Source: GCA-2748575 sp965222725 (lineage in GTDB: Bacteria > Pseudomonadota > Gammaproteobacteria > Pseudomonadales > Ketobacteraceae). Taken from it: a stretch of DNA of 64,000 bases. The translations under genes and the position numbers were made by a program. A model generated the notes under the pieces. It saw only the letters and a program-made list of their open reading frames with translations, had not been told where the DNA came from and did not search any database. The stretch covers positions 4,526,001 to 4,590,000 of the forward strand of contig OZ244969.1 of the NCBI GenBank assembly GCA_965222725.1, read 5' to 3'. Shown in pieces: positions 1 to 10,300 of the stretch (position 1 is the first letter of the stretch; each line of letters starts with the position of its first letter).

Positions 1-1438
1 TCATGGCGCCGGGGAACTGTTCGTGAATCACCGAATTCAGGTGCTTGAGAAAATCTATGGCTTCCAGGTTTTCGTTGCCGCCATAGGGATTGGGCAACCA
101 CTCCCCGGCGTTCTTGGAATAATCCAGATACAGCATGGATGCTACCGCATCCACCCGCAGGCCATCGATATGGAATTCGTCCATCCAGAAACAGGCGCTG
201 GACACCAGAAAGTTACGCACCTCCTGGCGGCCATAATTAAAGATCAGTGTGCCCCAATCTTTATGTTCCCCCATACGGGGGTCTTCGTGTTCGTACAGGG
301 CAGTTCCGTCAAAGCGCGCCAGTCCGTGGGCGTCTTTAGGAAAGTGTGCGGGTACCCAGTCCAGCAGCACGCCAATACCCGCTTCATGAAACAGATTGAT
401 AAAGTGCTTGAGATCATCCGGATCGCCAAAACGACTGGTGGAAGCAAAGTAACCGGTTACCTGATAGCCCCAGGAGCCATCAAACGGGTATTCGGTCATG
501 GGTAACAACTGGATATGGGTGTACCCCAGTTCTTTTACATAATCCAGTAGCTGGGGAGCAATGTCCCGATAACTATAAAAATCACCATTCTCTTTGCGCC
601 GCCAACTGCCCAGATGGACCTCGTAAATGGAAATGGGCCGGCTTAACCACTGGTGATGGCGGCGGCGCTCCATCCAGAAACCGTCGTTCCATTCAAAGGG
701 CCGGCGGTGCCAGATGACGCTGGCATTGTTGGGCCGCATTTCCTGAAAGAATCCGTAGGGATCGGATTTCAGAAACACATCGCCACTGGCGCGGTTACGT
801 ATTTCATATTTATAAAACTGGCCGTGCTCCAGACCGGGAATAAACAGCTCCCAGACACCGGAGCTGCCGCGGGAACGCATGGGGTGGCAACGCCCGTCCC
901 ACTGATTGAAACTACCCACCACACTGACCCGTTCGGCATTGGGCGCCCACACGGCAAAACGGACACCGGCGATGCCGTCCTGTTCACACAGGTGAGAACC
1001 CAGGAGATTATGTGCCTGACGACAGTCGCTCTGGCCCAGGGTCGCCAAATCGGATTCGTCCAGCATGGGCAAAAAGGTAAAGGGCTCCATGCGCCAGTTT
1101 GGCGCATCGGCGCTGGCGGATGTTTCAGGGTGGTACGCCAGATGCTGCGCCTCCCCTTCCCAGTAAAACAGACCGCGTTCGTCGGTTTTTTGCATCTGCT
1201 CCACCTGGCCATTGAGCAGCTTCACGAAGCAGGCTTCCCACCCGGGATGATAAGCCATTAAGTTTGCAAAAGTTTTTCCCTCTTTCTGCCATTCACGGCG
1301 GCCCAGCACGCTGAAAGGATCGTGATGGCGGCCTTGCACCAGGCGCTCGATACCGTCTGATTCGGCATGGTAATTGCCAGCCCTTGGTTGCGAGGATTTC
1401 TTGCCGGAACTGTTAATGGCTGATGCGCGGTTGCTCAT
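1..1438 (-). CDS. glgB: 1,4-alpha-glucan (glycogen) branching enzyme, C-terminus off the left edge
   Basis: Cytoplasmic GH13 enzyme that makes alpha-1,6 branches in glycogen. Reading leftwards from ATG at 1438 the frame stays open for 479 codons to the window edge; the family is about 730 residues, so a third is missing. A CBM48-type module is visible at about residues 160-185 (FAVWAPNAERVSVVGSFNQW). The GH13 barrel follows, with DWVPAHFPKD and the nucleophile motif DGLRVDAVASM; the catalytic Asp is residue 430. The acid/base Glu must lie just beyond base 1. The start is supported by AAAGGA about 6 nt upstream. It is divergent from glgC across a 419-bp gap, which fits shared control of glycogen genes. 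Identification is very secure; only the end is unseen. Confidence 0.96.
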   Translation of the reverse strand, partial: MSNRASAINSSGKKSSQPRAGNYHAESDGIERLVQGRHHDPFSVLGRREWQKEGKTFANLMAYHPGWEACFVKLLNGQVEQMQKTDERGLFYWEGEAQHLAYHPETSASADAPNWRMEPFTFLPMLDESDLATLGQSDCRQAHNLLGSHLCEQDGIAGVRFAVWAPNAERVSVVGSFNQWDGRCHPMRSRGSSGVWELFIPGLEHGQFYKYEIRNRASGDVFLKSDPYGFFQEMRPNNASVIWHRRPFEWNDGFWMERRRHHQWLSRPISIYEVHLGSWRRKENGDFYSYRDIAPQLLDYVKELGYTHIQLLPMTEYPFDGSWGYQVTGYFASTSRFGDPDDLKHFINLFHEAGIGVLLDWVPAHFPKDAHGLARFDGTALYEHEDPRMGEHKDWGTLIFNYGRQEVRNFLVSSACFWMDEFHIDGLRVDAVASMLYLDYSKNAGEWLPNPYGGNENLEAIDFLKHLNSVIHEQFPGAM

Positions 1439-1484
1439 GGTACATCCTTTTAATTTCCGGTGATAATAACGTAAGAAGCTGCTC

Positions 1485-1546
1485 TTATAAGGGCCTTTAT
1501 GTAGGGCCTACTGTATGTAGTGCCTATATGGGCCTTTCCATACACA
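1485..1546. repeat. Cluster of GGGCCT-type motifs with local dyad symmetry, upstream of glgB
   Basis: GGGCCT occurs at 1491, 1504 and 1530, with a variant GTGCCT at 1520. Each copy lies in a small inverted repeat: ATAAGGGCCTTTAT (12 of 14 positions symmetric), TAGGGCCTA, and TATGG...CCATA. The cluster ends about 50 nt upstream of the glgB start, so it would fall in the promoter or leader of glgB. It may be an operator or RNA structure; the function is not known. Confidence 0.4.
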
Positions 1547-1601
1547 GGCAGCTGTTTGCCAGTCCTGAGAGGGATAGTTATAGTGTCTAATAATTATGGC
1601 T

Positions 1602-1615
1602 TTGATCCAAATCAA
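1602..1615. promoter_or_regulatory. Perfect FNR/Anr-type site between glgB and glgC
   Basis: The sequence TTGAT CCAA ATCAA matches the FNR/Anr consensus TTGAT-N4-ATCAA at every defined position. It sits 164 bp upstream of the glgB start and 243 bp upstream of the glgC start, so it could act on either divergent promoter. No clear -35/-10 pair could be fixed at the usual -41.5 spacing. Regulation of glycogen synthesis by low oxygen is an inference. The rest of the 419-bp gap shows only the GGGCCT cluster and a hairpin at 1763-1794. Confidence 0.6.
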
Positions 1616-1762
1616 ACATCATCAAAGATAAGAGATATAGCATGGCTGGGCAATCTCTTGTTGATAAGATGCATCAGGGTGGTATGCGTTTTTGACGTCA
1701 GTCAACTAAAGTGCATAAAGCTTTCTTTTCTGGCCGTAGTCGCAGAAGTTGTCACAAACCTG

Positions 1763-1794
1763 TCACCTGCCCTTTTTTATAGTGGGTCAGGTGA
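1763..1794. repeat. Inverted repeat upstream of glgC
   Basis: Arms TCACCTGCCC (1763-1772) and GGGTCAGGTGA (1784-1794) pair over ten bases with one bulged A, around an 11-nt T-rich centre. TGTCAC is also directly repeated at 1750 and 1761. It could be an operator or a leader hairpin for glgC, whose start is 64 nt further on; nothing identifies the binding protein. Confidence 0.35.
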
Positions 1795-1857
1795 ACTTCG
1801 AATCAGTAAATACATAGCAAGCAGTCAATAAATAGCTACAGATCCTTGGTGGGAACA

Positions 1858-3135
1858 ATGAAAGGACCGTTTTCTCTGCACCCGAAAAGTGTGATTCGTG
1901 ATACTTTTGCTCTGATACTTGCCGGGGGCAGCGGCTCCCGTTTGCGCTCGTTAACCAAATGGCATGCCAAGCCCTCGATACCCTTCGGGGGAAAGTTCCG
2001 GACAATCGATTTTCCGCTGTCCAACTGTATCAATTCCGATATACGTCGTATCGGCATTCTGACTCAGTACAAGTCGCACTCCCTGAACACCCATATCCAG
2101 AAAGGCTGGAATTTTCTGCGGCCTGAACTGGGCGAGTTCATTGATCTGATTCCTGCCCAGCAACGGGTGAAAGACTCCTGGTACCAGGGCACCGCCGACG
2201 CCCTTCACCAGAATCTGGATATTATTGAGGAAGTGGATCCTGCCTTTGTGCTGGTGCTGGCCGGGGACCATATCTACAAAATGGATTACTCCCTGATGAT
2301 TCAGCACCATATCGATTCCAAAGCCGATATGACCGTAGGCTGTATTGAAGTGCCCATCGATGAAGCCCGGGAGTTCGGGGTGATGTCCATCGACTCCCAG
2401 TGCAAGATTAACAAGTTCATGGAAAAGCCCGAACAGCCGGATTGCCTGCCCGGGAATCCCGATATGGCGCTGGCATCCATGGGGATTTATGTGTTCAGCA
2501 AGGAATTCCTTTTCCGGACGCTGGAAGTGGATGCCGCCATCAAGAACTCCAGTCACGATTTCGGCAAGGACATTATCCCCCGGTGTTTGCAATCCGGCGC
2601 CCAGGTGTATGCCTACCCCTTCCGCGACCCGACCACCGAACAGACTGGCTACTGGCGCGATGTGGGTACCATCGACGCCTACTACGAAGCGAACATGGAA
2701 TTGCTGTCAGTCACTCCCGAACTGAATCTGTACGATGAAACCTGGCCCATCTGGACATACCAGTCCCAGCTGCCGCCCGCCAAGTTTGTGTTCGACGATA
2801 ATGATCGCCGGGGCATGGCCATTGATTCGCTGGTGTCCGGTGGGTGCATTGTGTCCGGCAGCGTGGTTCGCCGTTGCTTGCTGTCCAATAACGTACGCAT
2901 CCACAGTTATGGCCAATTGGAAGACTCAGTAATTCTGCCCAATTCTTCCATAGGCCGACATTGCCGGCTGAGAAAAGTAGTGATAGATCAGCATTGTGAA
3001 ATACCCGAAGGTATGACCATTGGTTACGATCACAAGAAAGACGCGGAACATTTTTACGTGTCACCCAAAGGAGTTGTGCTAGTCTCTCCTGACATGCTAA
3101 GGAATCTTGATTCCAGGTTACACAGAGTAGCCTGA
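1858..3135 (+). CDS. glgC: Glucose-1-phosphate adenylyltransferase (ADP-glucose pyrophosphorylase)
   Basis: Makes ADP-glucose from ATP and glucose-1-phosphate, the committed step of bacterial glycogen synthesis. The N-terminal nucleotidyltransferase domain carries ALILAGGSGSRLRSLT and FGGKFRTIDFPLSNC, and AGDHIYKMDY at about residue 137 supplies the metal-binding Asp; FMEKPEQP is the glucose-1-phosphate site region. A left-handed beta-helix C-terminus follows (VSGGCIVSGS, NNVRIHSYGQLEDSVILP). The 425-residue length is normal. I chose ATG 1858 with GGTGGGA just upstream; an in-frame TTG at 1846 adds four residues but has no ribosome-binding site. malQ follows after 38 bp on the same strand, probably as an operon. 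Confidence 0.96.
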   Translation: MKGPFSLHPKSVIRDTFALILAGGSGSRLRSLTKWHAKPSIPFGGKFRTIDFPLSNCINSDIRRIGILTQYKSHSLNTHIQKGWNFLRPELGEFIDLIPAQQRVKDSWYQGTADALHQNLDIIEEVDPAFVLVLAGDHIYKMDYSLMIQHHIDSKADMTVGCIEVPIDEAREFGVMSIDSQCKINKFMEKPEQPDCLPGNPDMALASMGIYVFSKEFLFRTLEVDAAIKNSSHDFGKDIIPRCLQSGAQVYAYPFRDPTTEQTGYWRDVGTIDAYYEANMELLSVTPELNLYDETWPIWTYQSQLPPAKFVFDDNDRRGMAIDSLVSGGCIVSGSVVRRCLLSNNVRIHSYGQLEDSVILPNSSIGRHCRLRKVVIDQHCEIPEGMTIGYDHKKDAEHFYVSPKGVVLVSPDMLRNLDSRLHRVA

Positions 3136-3173
3136 TTACTTCACAGGCAAGGGACGAAGAGGAAGGATCTCTT

Positions 3174-4640
3174 TTGGGGAGCGATCTTTTACACGAACGG
3201 CAATCCGGGGTGCTGATGCATGTCAGCTCGCTGCCCGGCCCCTATCAGGTAGGTATTCTTGACATCAATGCCTACCGGTTTGTGGACTTTTTACACCAGT
3301 GTCGATTCAAGGTATGGCAATTGTTGCCGCTCTGCCCTGTGGGTGCCGATCGCTCACCTTACAACAGCCCATCGGCTTTTGCCGGTAACCCCGAATTTAT
3401 CAGCATCCATCAGTTATATCGGGATTTCTTTCAGAAAGACCACGTCAGCGAAGCTGTTCAGCCGCAGGAAAAGCAGGAGCAGCTTAAATCCGCCTTCATC
3501 GAGTTCAAGTCCGTACAAAATCAGGCACTGAAACAGGAATACCGGGACTTTCTGGAAACCCAGAAAGACTGGCTGGACGGCTACGCGCTTTTTACGCTGA
3601 TCCGGGAACGATTTGACCAGCGCCACTGGAATGAATGGCCCGATGAGTTCCGCCGCAAAGATCCCCATACCTGTGAGCTGATTTCTGAAAAACACCGCGA
3701 GCACTTCGACTTTATTCAGTTTCAGCAGTTTGTGTTTTTCTATCAGTGGCAGCGACTGAAAAGCTACGCCAACAGTAAAGGCATTGCCGTTGTGGGCGAT
3801 ATCCCCATTTTCGTGTCGGATAACAGTTCCGACGTTTGGAGTGCCCAGGATGAATTCAAGCTGGACCAGCAAGGTAATGCCAAAGTGGTGGCTGGCGTTC
3901 CTCCCGATTACTTTTCGGCCACCGGGCAGCGTTGGGGCAACCCCATTTATCGTTGGGACACCATGAAAGCCAACGGCTTCAGATGGTGGCTGCAACGGAT
4001 GTCTCACGCGCTGGAAATGTACGACATTGTGCGTATTGATCACTTTCGCGGTTTTGCTGCCTGCTGGGAAATACCCGTTGATGAACAAACCGCCATGAAC
4101 GGCCAGTGGGTGGCAACACCCGGAAGGGATCTACTGCAGGCATTCCGCGATGAGCTGGGCACCCTGCCCATTATTGCCGAAGACCTGGGAATAATTACCG
4201 AAGATGTGGAAGCACTGCGTGATGACTTTGGTTTACCGGGTATGAAAATACTGCAGTTTGCTTTTGACAGTGACGCAATGAACCCTTACCTGCCCCACAA
4301 CCATATCGAAAACTGTGTGCTTTACACCGGCACCCATGACAACGACACCACGCTGGGCTGGGCCAAGTCCATTCCCGGCAATGTCCGCGACAGAGTAAAC
4401 CAGTACCTGGCCTGGCCCGGGGAGCAAATGCCCTGGCCCATGATAAAGTCTGCCCTGTCGTCAGTGGCGCGTTTAACCATTCTGCCGATGCAGGACGTGC
4501 TGGTGCTGGATTCACAGCATCGCATGAATACCCCCGGAACCACCGAAGGTAACTGGCAGTGGCGGTTTCAATGGCATCAGGTAAGCAGTGATCTGTGTAC
4601 CTACCTGACCCGTTTAAATGAACTGTACCGGCGCGCCTGA
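3174..4640 (+). CDS. malQ: 4-alpha-glucanotransferase (amylomaltase), TTG start
   Basis: GH77 disproportionating enzyme that transfers maltosyl or longer glucan chains, recycling maltodextrins with glycogen phosphorylase. Visible signatures are RQSGVLMHVSSLPGPY at the N-terminus, YDIVRIDHFRGF (nucleophile Asp289), IIAEDLGIITEDVE (acid/base Glu336) and YTGTHDNDTTLGW (third acidic residue Asp389). The length of 488 is typical of the short bacterial form. No ATG fits: the TTG at 3174 is preceded at six bases by AGGAAGGA (3160-3167), a strong ribosome-binding site. It is read with glgC and ends 29 bp from the convergent glgP, with no clear terminator between them. Confidence 0.95.
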   Translation: MGSDLLHERQSGVLMHVSSLPGPYQVGILDINAYRFVDFLHQCRFKVWQLLPLCPVGADRSPYNSPSAFAGNPEFISIHQLYRDFFQKDHVSEAVQPQEKQEQLKSAFIEFKSVQNQALKQEYRDFLETQKDWLDGYALFTLIRERFDQRHWNEWPDEFRRKDPHTCELISEKHREHFDFIQFQQFVFFYQWQRLKSYANSKGIAVVGDIPIFVSDNSSDVWSAQDEFKLDQQGNAKVVAGVPPDYFSATGQRWGNPIYRWDTMKANGFRWWLQRMSHALEMYDIVRIDHFRGFAACWEIPVDEQTAMNGQWVATPGRDLLQAFRDELGTLPIIAEDLGIITEDVEALRDDFGLPGMKILQFAFDSDAMNPYLPHNHIENCVLYTGTHDNDTTLGWAKSIPGNVRDRVNQYLAWPGEQMPWPMIKSALSSVARLTILPMQDVLVLDSQHRMNTPGTTEGNWQWRFQWHQVSSDLCTYLTRLNELYRRA

Positions 4641-4669
4641 TTCATCCGGCTTGATCCCACAAACCTCTT

Positions 4670-7228
4670 TCATAACCACTTCATAAAGCCGGTTTCAAAC
4701 CGCTGGCCCAGTAATTCGTGAAAGGGGTAAACCCGTATCATATAGCACTGCTTGCCTGACTCAGTCAGCGCCATGGACAGGGAATACAAGGCCCTGCCAT
4801 CCGCCATCATTTCAACAAAATGAAGCGACGCACAATCATGCCGATGGAACTCACCTTCTGTCAGCACCCTTCCCATCAACATATCCACCGCCACATCTTC
4901 CGGATCCAGCCCGGCCAGATTAATGGCCAGCCTTACCTGAAAAGTCTGATCCCGGTAAATCTGGTGCATGGGCTCATCCAGCCGCTCGATAGTCACTTCC
5001 TTCCAGGCGTTTTTCACCTTCTGCTTCCAGGCAGCCAGACCTTTGGCTTTTTCGAAATGCTCGTCCAGCATCTGACGCCCCAGATCCGCCGCCGGCAGGT
5101 AGAAGTCATTCACATAATCCGACAGCATGCGTTGCGCATTAAACTGGGGAATTAACGAGGCCATGGCGTTTTTGCTTTTTTCAATCCAGCCCGCGGAATA
5201 ACCCTGGCCATCCCGTTCGTAATAAAGGGGAATGGCTTCGTTTTCGAGCACATCCAGCAGTTCCCGGGCCTCCTCCTGGTCGCGGAATTCCGGGCTGTAT
5301 TGCTCCCCGTGGGGAGTAATCGCCCAGCCGTTTTCGCCGTTGTAACCTTCATCCCACCAGCCATCCAGCACACTCAGGTTGAGTACGCCGTTAATACCGG
5401 CCTTCTGACCGGACGTACCACTGGCTTCCAGTGGAAAGGCCGGATTATTCAGCCACACATCCACACCGGTCACCAGTTTTCGTGCCAGCGCAATATCAAA
5501 GTTTTCCAGCAGAATAATCTTGCCCTGAAATTCCGGCATCAGCGAGTAGTGCCAGATTTTTCTTATTAAATCCTGCCCCGGCTGATCATGGGGATGAGCC
5601 TTGCCGGCAAAAATCAGCACCACGGGCTTATGCTCATCCCCCAAAATTCGCCTTACCCTTTCTATATCGGAAAATACCAGGGTAGCGCGTTTGTAAGTGG
5701 CAAAGCGGCGGGCAAAGCCAATGGTAAAAATATCCGTCAGCCGGGGGTTAAGAAACCGGGTCATACGTCGTATCTGGGACTCACTGAAACCATTGCGCCG
5801 GTACTGATCCACCGCCTTTTCGCAGACGGTTTCCAGCATTTTGGTTTTCAGAGATTTACGGATACTCCAGAAACTGTGATTGGGGATTTCCCTGATCTGG
5901 CGCCAGTACTTTTTGTTCAGCAATTCAAAACGCCAGCGACCACCAAAGGTCAGGTCAAAATGGTTGGCCCATTCACTGGCCAGAAAAGTGGGCACATGAA
6001 CCCCGTTGGTGACATAACGAATCGGGTTTTCCGAAGGCTGAATATCCGGCCAGATATAGCGTTCCATTTCAGACGCCACGCCCCCGTGAATACGACTGAC
6101 ACCATTGTGGAAACGGGAGCCACGCAACGCCAGCGCGGTCATGTTAAAGCCATGGGGGTTAGCGGGGCTTATCCCCAGCTCCATAAAACGCTCAATATCA
6201 ATCTTCAGTTCATGAACAAACTCTGAAAAATAGTGGCGAATCAGATCGTGAGAAAAAATATCGTGGCCCGCCGGTACCGGTGTGTGAGTGGTGAATACCG
6301 TATTGGCAGATATGAGTTCAAGGGCACTTTCAAAATCCAGCCCCTGCGCCACATATTCACGGCAACGCTCTATGATCTGAAACGCGGCATGCCCTTCATT
6401 GATGTGCCACACTGTAGGGCTTAGTCCCAGTTTGCGTTTTACCCGCACCCCGCCAATGCCCAGAATCATTTCCTGTAACAACCGGTTGGTGCTGTCGCCG
6501 CCATACAGCTGATAGGTAATGCGCCGGTCATCGTCGCTGTTGGTTTCAATATCGCTGTCCATCAGGTACAGGCGTATATGGCCCACGTCTGCCACCCACA
6601 CCCGCAGGTAAATCTTTCTGCCCGGGACTTCAATGTGCACATGCACCTGTTCGCCGTGCTCATCCAGCACCTTGCTGATGGGTAAATCACTGAACTGTGA
6701 GGGCGTGTAAATGGCCAGCTGATTACCATGGCCATCGATCCGCTGATTGAAATAACCCTGCCGATACAGCATGCCCACGGCCACAAAGGGCAGCCCCATA
6801 TCACTGGCTGCTTTACAATGATCACCAGCCAGTATGCCCAGGCCACCGGAATAAATCGGAAAACTTTCGTGCAACCCGAATTCCGCACAGGAATAGGAAA
6901 CCAGCTCACCATTGCCTTTGACAAAATTCTTGATACCGGGATGTATCACACCTTTCAGGTAGCTGTCGTATGTGTTTATGACACGCTGAAAATCCTGCAT
7001 GTAGACAGGATCTTTTGCCGCGGCTTCCAGCTTGCCCTGATCAATCTGGCGCAGAAAAAGTTTGGGGTTATGGTTGGTGTCATCCCACAAGGCACGATCC
7101 AGGCGAAAAAAAAGTCCGCGAACCTGTCGATCCCAGCTGTATATCAGGTTGTTAGCCAGTTCTTCAATTCGTGTCAGTTCTTCAGGAATTTTGGGCTGAA
7201 CTTCAATGGAAAAGCGTGTACCTGGCAT
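4670..7228 (-). CDS. glgP: Alpha-glucan (glycogen/maltodextrin) phosphorylase, DUF3417-containing type
   Basis: GT35 phosphorylase releasing glucose-1-phosphate from glucan ends. The N-terminal DUF3417 region (LANNLIYSWDRQVRGLFFRL) places it in the divergent alpha-glucan phosphorylase group found in Thermotoga, archaea and many proteobacteria, not in the classical E. coli GlgP/MalP group. The pyridoxal-phosphate site is EASGTSGQKAGINGV, with the Schiff-base Lys at residue 609. The length of 852 fits this group. The ATG at 7228 has AAGGAA upstream. It faces malQ tail to tail and shares pathway substrates with glgB, glgC and malQ, which supports a role in glycogen turnover. Confidence 0.94.
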   Translation of the reverse strand: MPGTRFSIEVQPKIPEELTRIEELANNLIYSWDRQVRGLFFRLDRALWDDTNHNPKLFLRQIDQGKLEAAAKDPVYMQDFQRVINTYDSYLKGVIHPGIKNFVKGNGELVSYSCAEFGLHESFPIYSGGLGILAGDHCKAASDMGLPFVAVGMLYRQGYFNQRIDGHGNQLAIYTPSQFSDLPISKVLDEHGEQVHVHIEVPGRKIYLRVWVADVGHIRLYLMDSDIETNSDDDRRITYQLYGGDSTNRLLQEMILGIGGVRVKRKLGLSPTVWHINEGHAAFQIIERCREYVAQGLDFESALELISANTVFTTHTPVPAGHDIFSHDLIRHYFSEFVHELKIDIERFMELGISPANPHGFNMTALALRGSRFHNGVSRIHGGVASEMERYIWPDIQPSENPIRYVTNGVHVPTFLASEWANHFDLTFGGRWRFELLNKKYWRQIREIPNHSFWSIRKSLKTKMLETVCEKAVDQYRRNGFSESQIRRMTRFLNPRLTDIFTIGFARRFATYKRATLVFSDIERVRRILGDEHKPVVLIFAGKAHPHDQPGQDLIRKIWHYSLMPEFQGKIILLENFDIALARKLVTGVDVWLNNPAFPLEASGTSGQKAGINGVLNLSVLDGWWDEGYNGENGWAITPHGEQYSPEFRDQEEARELLDVLENEAIPLYYERDGQGYSAGWIEKSKNAMASLIPQFNAQRMLSDYVNDFYLPAADLGRQMLDEHFEKAKGLAAWKQKVKNAWKEVTIERLDEPMHQIYRDQTFQVRLAINLAGLDPEDVAVDMLMGRVLTEGEFHRHDCASLHFVEMMADGRALYSLSMALTESGKQCYMIRVYPFHELLGQRFETGFMKWL

Positions 7229-7310
7229 ACCTTGGTTCCTTAATATCAGTCACTGCCGGTGGTGCAAATCAAGCGCTGGAAGCCGTCGGCAAACGGCGTC
7301 GCTGTCAGTC

Positions 7311-7316
7311 ATTATA
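7311..7316 (-). promoter_or_regulatory. Candidate -10 box of glgP
   Basis: On the minus strand a consensus TATAAT lies about 80 nt upstream of the glgP start, immediately after the P-type ATPase stop codon. No good -35 hexamer is visible at 16-18 nt, so this is tentative. Confidence 0.3.
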
Positions 7317-7321
7317 GAACC

Positions 7322-10300
7322 TTACCGGCTTGCTTCACCAGACAGGCTTTCAGTCTCTTGTTCAGTTTCTTTTTGTTCCGCTTCTGGCGAATTTTCGCCC
7401 AGGTATAAAGGGTACTGCTGGCGTAGCTTAATGAGTTGTTGCTGGTGCTGATCAGAAATCCTGCTCAGCCAGCCCGGGATCATGGTATGGAGCACGGCTG
7501 CACCAGCAGTAACGGAAGTTGCCTGCAGCAAGCCCAATGGCCCCAGGGGACGGCAACCAAAAAACTGGCTGATGCCGGGTGTTTGCACAATCCCCAGCAA
7601 GGCGGCCAACGAACCGACACTGGTGGCTATCACTGTTTTGGATCCTTTGGACATTTGCAACGTCTGTACCAGCTGTGAGCCCACCAGGGTCAGCATGGAA
7701 ACCGTGTTGGCTCCCTGGCGGCCGCCCATTCGGGCAATAAGCCATGCCACTGTAGAAGCGCCCGTGGTAACCGCCGCGCGAATCTGAATATCCCTTACCA
7801 GGTCTTTGCCCAGCACTTCGTCGGGCTTTTGCTGTGCCAGGGCAACCAGCTCATCCCGGGAATTTCTGCGCAGGGCAACCGACAGCGCCGGCAAGGTATC
7901 CGTCAGTAAATTCACCAATAGCAGTTGCCGAGCGTTCAGGGGAGACGCCCCGCCGATCAGCCCGCCAAGCAACGAAAACCCGATTTCTCCCAGATTACCG
8001 CCCACCAGCAGGGACACCGAATCCTTGACCGAGGCCCACAGAGCCCTGCCCTCCAGCACTGCCGCGACAATGGTTTCAATACGCCCATCTACCACCAGCA
8101 GGTCTGACGCCGCCCGCGCTGACGAAGTGGCATTTTCTCCCAGTGCGATGCCGACATCTGCCAGCCGGATGGCCGGTGCATCATTGGAACCATCACCAGT
8201 CATGCCTACCACCCGCCGGGCAGACTGAAGCACGCCTACAATCCGCGCCTTCTGTGAGGGTGTAACCCGGGCGAACACCGACACAGAATTCATTAACCCC
8301 TGCAATTCATTATCTGACATGGCGTCAATCTGGGGCCCGGTCAGCACACCACGGTACTGGGGCAAGCCCAGTTGTTCAGCAATGGCAGATGCGGTTTTGG
8401 GGTGGTCACCGGTAATCATTTTTACATCCACACCAATACGGGTGAGCTTACCCACCGCTTCCCTGGCGGCCGGCCGCACCGCATCCGAAATGGCGATCAT
8501 GCCGACAAACACCATTTTCTGAATATCGTCCGGTTTCAGGTTTTGCTTGTCTGACCTGACACGCCGCTCGGTGACTGCCAGTACCCGCAAACCTTTTTCG
8601 GCCAGTTCATGAGCATGGGCAGCCAGCCCGGATTTTTCTTTGGCAGAAATTTCTGCCACCTGGCCCTGATGCCACCAGTAGTCGCAGCGATCAATCAACA
8701 CATCCGGCGCACCTTTCACCATGATGTGGCGTTGCCCGTCCAGCTGACCCAATACCGCATGGAAACTGTTTTCTGACTTGAACGGAATTTCAGTTACCCG
8801 TTGCCACTGGGCGCACAAGGCCATGCCGCCTACCTGAAACTCCCTGGCACCCTCAATAACGGCTCTGTCGGTCATATGGGGAATGCGGGCGTCATTGCCA
8901 TCAGGTCCGGCCAGATAGGCCTTGGCCAATATGCTCTTGCCATCGTCGGGAATAGTCCCGGCCGAACTTTCCCAGGTATCTGTACCATTACTGATTAAAC
9001 GGACCTTGAGTTTGCCTTCGGTCAGCGTGCCGGTTTTATCCGCGCACAATACATCCATGCGCCCCAGGGATTCTATGGCACGGGGATTTCTTACCAGCGC
9101 ACCCAGCGTGCTCAACCGTTTGGCGGACCCCAGTTGTGCCATGGTGGCCAGCAACGGCAAACCTTCCGGAACCGCGGCCACGGCCAGGCTCACCCCGCTA
9201 CTGATCACTTCTGCTGCAGGAAGATTCCGTGACAACCCCGATGCCATCAAGGCAATCCCGCTCAACGCCGCCACCGGTGCCGTGTATTCTGTCAGCTGAT
9301 TCAGACGCACTTCCACGCCGGCCTGCGGCGTGGACAAGCCAATCACGGAACTCTTGTTGGCTTCCGTCTTCTTATCCAGTGCTACCACCACGGCACGGGC
9401 CCTGCCGGCCGCTATGGTGGTACCTTCAAAAATCATGGAATGCCGGTCTGCCACAGAAGAGGCATAACTGGGTTGCGTTTTTTTTCTTACCGGCAGCGAT
9501 TCACCGGTCAGACTCGACTCATCCAGCTCCAGATCCCAGGCATCTATCAAGCGACAGTCACCGGGCACCACTTCACCCGCTTCCAGTTCAATCACATCCC
9601 CTTCCACCAGGGAAAGTTGCTCGCGGTGTTCGCAGCTCCCCTCGCGAATCACGCGTACTTTTGGTCTTTCATTGTCATCCAGCTGATGCAGTGCTTGTTC
9701 TGTCTGGTAGCGTTGCGTTGCGCCAATGGCACCATTCAACAACACAACGGCACCAATCATCAGGGAATCCATCACGGCACCTGTCACTGCGGATAACCCC
9801 GCCCCCGCCGCCAGTATCGGTGCCAGCGGGTTAGCCAGTTCATCCACCAGCATTCGGGCAAACTGTTCTACCGGCGGCTGCACCACCGGCACGTCCCGGT
9901 GGTAACGGGGTTCAATCTGGTCCGGTTGCAATCCGGATTCACCGGACTCCAGTTTTTGCAACACCGTCGCCACCGGCATGGCGTGCCAGGGTGTGGGATC
10001 CCGGTCGGCGTGGCTGGGATAAGCGGGCATCTGGGCGACCAGCCGCATACCATTGACCATGGCAGCCAGGCTCACCAGGTTGGAGGCAAACTTGATACGT
10101 TTGATTGTGCGTGGCTGAAGATTGGTAATAGACAAAATCAGCCCACTGAAAGCATCGATTTTTGACAGCTCAACACAATGACCGGCGTTTTTTCTGGCAG
10201 CAAAAATACTTTCCAGTAACAGCCAGGAAGTGGACATGCCCTCTGCCGAGATCAAATCAGCACCCCAGGGAGGAGTATCGGAACGGTAGCTGTCCACCAG

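Noticed and set aside
1520..1831. A 103-codon open frame in the glgB-glgC gap
   Set aside because: No ribosome-binding site, no recognisable protein features, and it runs through the FNR box and the promoter-region inverted repeat.
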